Notes under the pieces: model-generated
Databases searched by the model: none
What the model was told of the DNA's origin: nothing
What the model saw: only the letters and a program-made list of their open reading frames with translations
In this document: piece after piece, positions 60,571 through 64,000 of the stretch
Numbering within the stretch: the stretch's first letter is position 1
Layout: every line of letters starts with the position of its first letter
Made by a program: the position numbers and the translations under genes
Assembly (NCBI RefSeq): GCF_022539505.1
Contig: NC_061514.1
Location: 219,503,837-219,567,836, forward strand
DNA length: 64,000 nucleotides
Reading direction: 5' to 3'
Origin: Lolium rigidum
Lineage: Eukaryota; Streptophyta; Magnoliopsida; Poales; Poaceae

Positions 60571-62700
60571 ACTATGCCCGCGCGTTGCTGCGGAAGAACG
60601 AAAATTGTTTAAACCACATCAGTAGTATGATTGCATGGCTACCAGGACGCTTCAACACATCATCTAGAGCACAATGACTAGTAATTGAGCCGGGGTTTTG
60701 GTCGAGGAAATCGAGTCATTTTTATATGTTAATTTGGTTTGTCTACTCTTTTTAATATTAGGTAGATAGTTACGATGATTTATTCATATCAAAGCCTGGC
60801 CCGTGCCTACTTGATAGTTTTCAGCTTTTAGAATTTTTTTTACATGTGAACTGTTCCTTTTCAATTTTCCTATGTACTAGTAAATATGCCCGTGCGTTGC
60901 ATCGGGTTGTCTAAAATTGAATACTTCGATATGATGTCTAAATGTTCTGCTCATTGCCCCACGATTTTGTATTATAAACAATGGTGTGCCTCAAAGTTAG
61001 TGCGAAAATTAATGGAGCGCCCAAATCTAACCTGATTTTTATGTATTTTACTATTTTCTCTTCCAACCTATCATTGGCGTAGGCGTCTAGATTTGTCTCC
61101 GTATATGTCCACTTAAATAATTCTCTAGAAAAGTCCTCTTTGTGTTTCGACTCTTTATATTCCATTTATTATTTAATTATTTTTTGTTACTACCAAATCT
61201 ATATAATTAATAACAATTATTTAATTTATATTTGTTTTTTAGGATAGTAATTTATATTATAGGTAGATTTTTACTGAATATCAGCGAACCCTTTTAGGAG
61301 GTGGGCTCACTTGCTGCTCCTGCCTTTGTTTCGATAAATGCTATGTCCTCACCATGCCTCGTCATCTTGTGAGAGTCATTGTACCACCGCCGCATCATGC
61401 AATTTCTCTTGGCGTGATCAATGTTTTTGTTGCGGCATTGTACGCCGCAGACATCGTACTTCCTAACACGAGTTCTAGGGAAGTACTTGGGTGAACCAAG
61501 TTCTAGGGAAGAAAGACGAAACAAAAATGTCGAGCATAGGTTAAGATTAAACTTCAGGAGCAGCAGTGCCGGTCAAGGCCTATTGCTTGCATAAACGTCG
61601 ATGGTAGGAATATCAATTTCTCCTTCACCTAAACGTCGCGTAAGAAATTATTGTATAAAATGGTCACCTCAAGAAAAAATGTAGAAAATTGAGCTGAAAA
61701 ACTGCATAAGATTTTTTATAGATTAGATTAATAATAGAATGCATTGACAAGCTTAATAATTTTCCCTTTTAAGAAAATCAATTGATGTGGCGTGTTTGGC
61801 CTATTAACTATCATATGCTTAGCCACGTTAAAATTCCAGCACTGCTTTTACTATTATTTTATTCCTTCTTAAAATGGAATAAGTAGAGAGCAGCATTGCT
61901 CGTTATCTGCACCGCTTACTTCACAAAAAAATCAGTTAGGTCAGTCCTTCACACAGGAACGAGGCGTGGCTCAAATCGAACATCCTCCCAACCTCATAGC
62001 ACTCCTATCTGCCTCTCTCAGCCACACGAAGCCCAGTTCCGCTCCAGGACATCGCCTACTTCTGTTCCGGTGAGTAACTCTGCCGCCGGTCCGATTACTG
62101 CGACTCTGCTGGGTGCTATTTTGAAATAAGCAGATAGTTGTAATGCTATTTTGAAGAAAAAAGTTTCTGAAAACATCCATCTAGTTCTTGCATTGCTACA
62201 GCGCCACACTAAATAAATTGGACAACATTACCAAAATTAATCAAATGAACCACATTTTGTATGATTAAATTTTTAAGTCAATTGAATTGAACCGTCATGG
62301 ATAGTGAAAATCACAGTAATAGTGAAATTTAGATGAGGCTCGTGTAGTGGTGAAAATCACATGACATCAAGTTCCTAATAGAATCATACTGATTTTTTTA
62401 AAATAATAGTCGCATGAAACAATATTATGGCTTTTCTGAAAGGTTATGGATTGCTGAGCTGATGTATGGAAAACTCTTACCTTACTTCCATGTGTCATGT
62501 CTGAACTGTCATTGTAGATTCCAAATAATCAGTAGCTTTATTCCAACAGTGGATTTCCATGGCAAAAGCAACTAAGATATTATTTGTATCCTGACCTGGT
62601 ATTCATAATCTGCACTCTAAATTTAAAGGTATCTTTCATATCCTTAACCCGAACTGAAAGACACTATGTTGATAAAGTTTATGTTTGACCTGAATTTTTT
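60571..62700. other. Non-coding, possible small repeats
   Basis: A TATGCCCGCGCGTTGC motif near 60577 and TATGCCCGTGCGTTGC near 60886 are about 310 bp apart in the same orientation, probably ends of a repeat common in grasses. Open frames are short and unrecognised. Near 62070 TTCCGGTGAGTAAC resembles a 5' splice site after a GC-rich stretch, but no exon can be defined. Confidence 0.3.
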
Positions 62701-62719
62701 CTGCAATTTATGTTGCCAT

Positions 62720-63360
62720 CCTCCAAAAATTTAGAAAGTTAAGCTACGCTTGGCCCTAATACTTTTCTTGACTTGATTTGCTTGGCGGGGATCACTGGGG
62801 AACAGGGAAGAGGAGTGGCTCGCTTCCACTTGAAATTCGCCTCTAGCTCGCATCGCCGGTACCAGGTCGCAACACCCGGACACGCTGAACTCCAATCTCC
62901 ACCCGTGGCCTCCAGCGGGAGATTCAGAGCGGCACGACATATCTTCTCGGAGTAGAAGCAGGTTAAAGAACAGGGCCGCAACAACATGGTGCAGCTGGAC
63001 AGCGGCACAACAACGGAGGCAATGCGCGCCAAGAAGGCCATCCTCGGCGTGGGCATCCTTCGTTGTCCTTACGTCCGTGCTCCCCGGCGCCTCCGTCTAC
63101 CAGACCACATCGAGGTCTCGTTCCGGGCCAAAGCTGGAACGCCTCCGCTCTTCTAGATCACGCCGCTGCCTCAAGTCCCGTGTGTCGTTGTGTGCCATCT
63201 TCCAGCAGCCCACGAGTTCACGCCTTCTACGGCGCGCGCACGGAATCCATGCACAGGTCGAGCTCCCCGTTTGCTGTCTTGGCTAGTATTATTAACTTAT
63301 CCAACTCAGTTTATTCATTGGTGAAACCAAATCAATCAGTACGATTGCAATGAGTAGACC
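62720..63360 (+). other. GC-rich gene-like fragment, not identified
   Basis: A 57-codon frame from 62986 starts MVQLDSGTTTEAMRAKK and ends at a TAG near 63157. Overlapping frames are of similar size. Composition is gene-like, but no domain is recognised. It may be a pseudogene exon. Confidence 0.25.
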
Positions 63361-63905
63361 CAAAACTCAAATTATCCGTTCTCATACTTGTTTCAGGCTT
63401 GAATCAACAGACTGCTGCTCTTTCAGAAACGTATGTGCCTGGTACCCCCAAATTCCTTCTGAACTCTAATACAAGTAACTTCTCTGCAAAGTTCAAAGCC
63501 ACGATTGGAAGATGAGAGTATTTTTTTGGCCAGAATAGCTCAGCACGTCGCCCTTGACTGCATGTGCTGCAGGCCTGCAGCCCTGCATGCAGGTTATTCT
63601 CGTTGCTGCTTAATTAATCGTTGGCTAATTAACAAATCGATCGATTCCTCGCCGCCTCCTCGCTCCGTTTGTTTTGCTCCTCCTCCACTGAAATCGCCCC
63701 TGTCGATGCGAGCAAATCATCCTTCACCGAGATAGCTCCCGATTGGATTTATTTGGCTGCCCCGTCGCTGCCCGCCTGCGCGGCGGTTCCGCGCGCTGGG
63801 GCGTCATGGCAGCCGAAGCACCTCTCTGCTTGTGGTAAACTTCGGCGTTGCCCAAGTCCCGAGTCTCACGCCGGCACTGGCCTCCGTCTTGAACCGAATC
63901 AATCG

Positions 63906-64000
63906 ATGAATCTTCCCCTTCCCCCATGGGCCATGGCCTTCGCAGTGCAGGTACCTGCCGCCGCTACCTCGTCGTCGGCCTCTGGCGAACCAGACGCCAC
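63906..64000 (+). CDS. Possible start of an unidentified gene, cut by window edge
   Basis: From ATG at 63906 or, in stronger context (GGGCCATGGCC), at 63931, the frame stays open to the window end. It encodes MAFAVQVPAAATSSSASGEP, rich in Ala and Ser, which is compatible with a plastid or mitochondrial presequence. Upstream 63560-63730 holds CATGCA/TGCATG (RY-like) repeats and C/T-rich leader-like sequence. Too little is visible to name a product, and CAGGTACC inside the frame could instead be a splice donor. Confidence 0.3.
   Translation, partial: MNLPLPPWAMAFAVQVPAAATSSSASGEPDA

Overview
This window is plant nuclear DNA, most likely from a Triticeae grass (wheat, barley or Aegilops type). 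It is a nest of large LTR retrotransposons with gene debris between them. The terminal sequences, primer-binding sites, CACTA termini and DUF295 gene fragments all fit that group. I read this from the sequence alone. Family-level names are deliberately cautious.

Layout. 1-1.85 kb is a leader/LTR-like remnant of one retroelement. It abuts a truncated minus-strand Ty3 element of Tat type (1.84-7.12 kb; LTR, PBS, gag, protease, RT-RNase H, several in-frame stops). That element lies in the gag of a minus-strand Copia element (7.12-9.77 kb). The Copia LTR (7619-9719) has a PBS on one side and a polypurine tract on the other, so it is shared by two tandem copies. Inside the right-hand Copia copy sits a complete element of about 14.6 kb (9769-24334) with 5.8-kb LTRs, a 2.9-kb apparently non-coding interior and a perfect ATATA target duplication. 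A short tandem-repeat field follows (24.7-32.5 kb), split by a complete non-autonomous Athila-like element (24805-31477, TSD TCCGC).

32.6-47.2 kb holds the only recognisable host-gene material: a roughly 300-bp tandem duplication and five broken or partial DUF295-type gene pieces. These are interrupted by an Athila-like LTR (37333-38730), a 5-kb terminal-inverted-repeat element carrying a broken zf-XS-like gene (38937-43889), a diverged relative of the giant LTR (43890-45525, ending at a 100-base assembly gap) and a MULE-type MITE (46380-47088).

47.2-51.3 kb is low-information sequence with small repeats and a possible plastid-derived insert. 51.3-60.6 kb holds two oppositely oriented Athila-like copies. 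One supplies an LTR and a protease remnant; the other supplies an LTR and a gag with two in-frame stops. The second LTR is split by a 1.27-kb CACTA element (TSD CTA) that contains a 5S-rRNA-like segment. 60.6-64 kb has no certain gene; an open frame beginning near the right edge could be the start of one.

No intact host gene is demonstrable. The observations most worth checking are the 5S-like segment in the CACTA element, the zf-XS gene inside the inverted-repeat transposon, and three features of the giant element: the CAGCTGGTAT motif array, the conserved LTR hairpins and the dense AAACCCTA (telobox) motifs.
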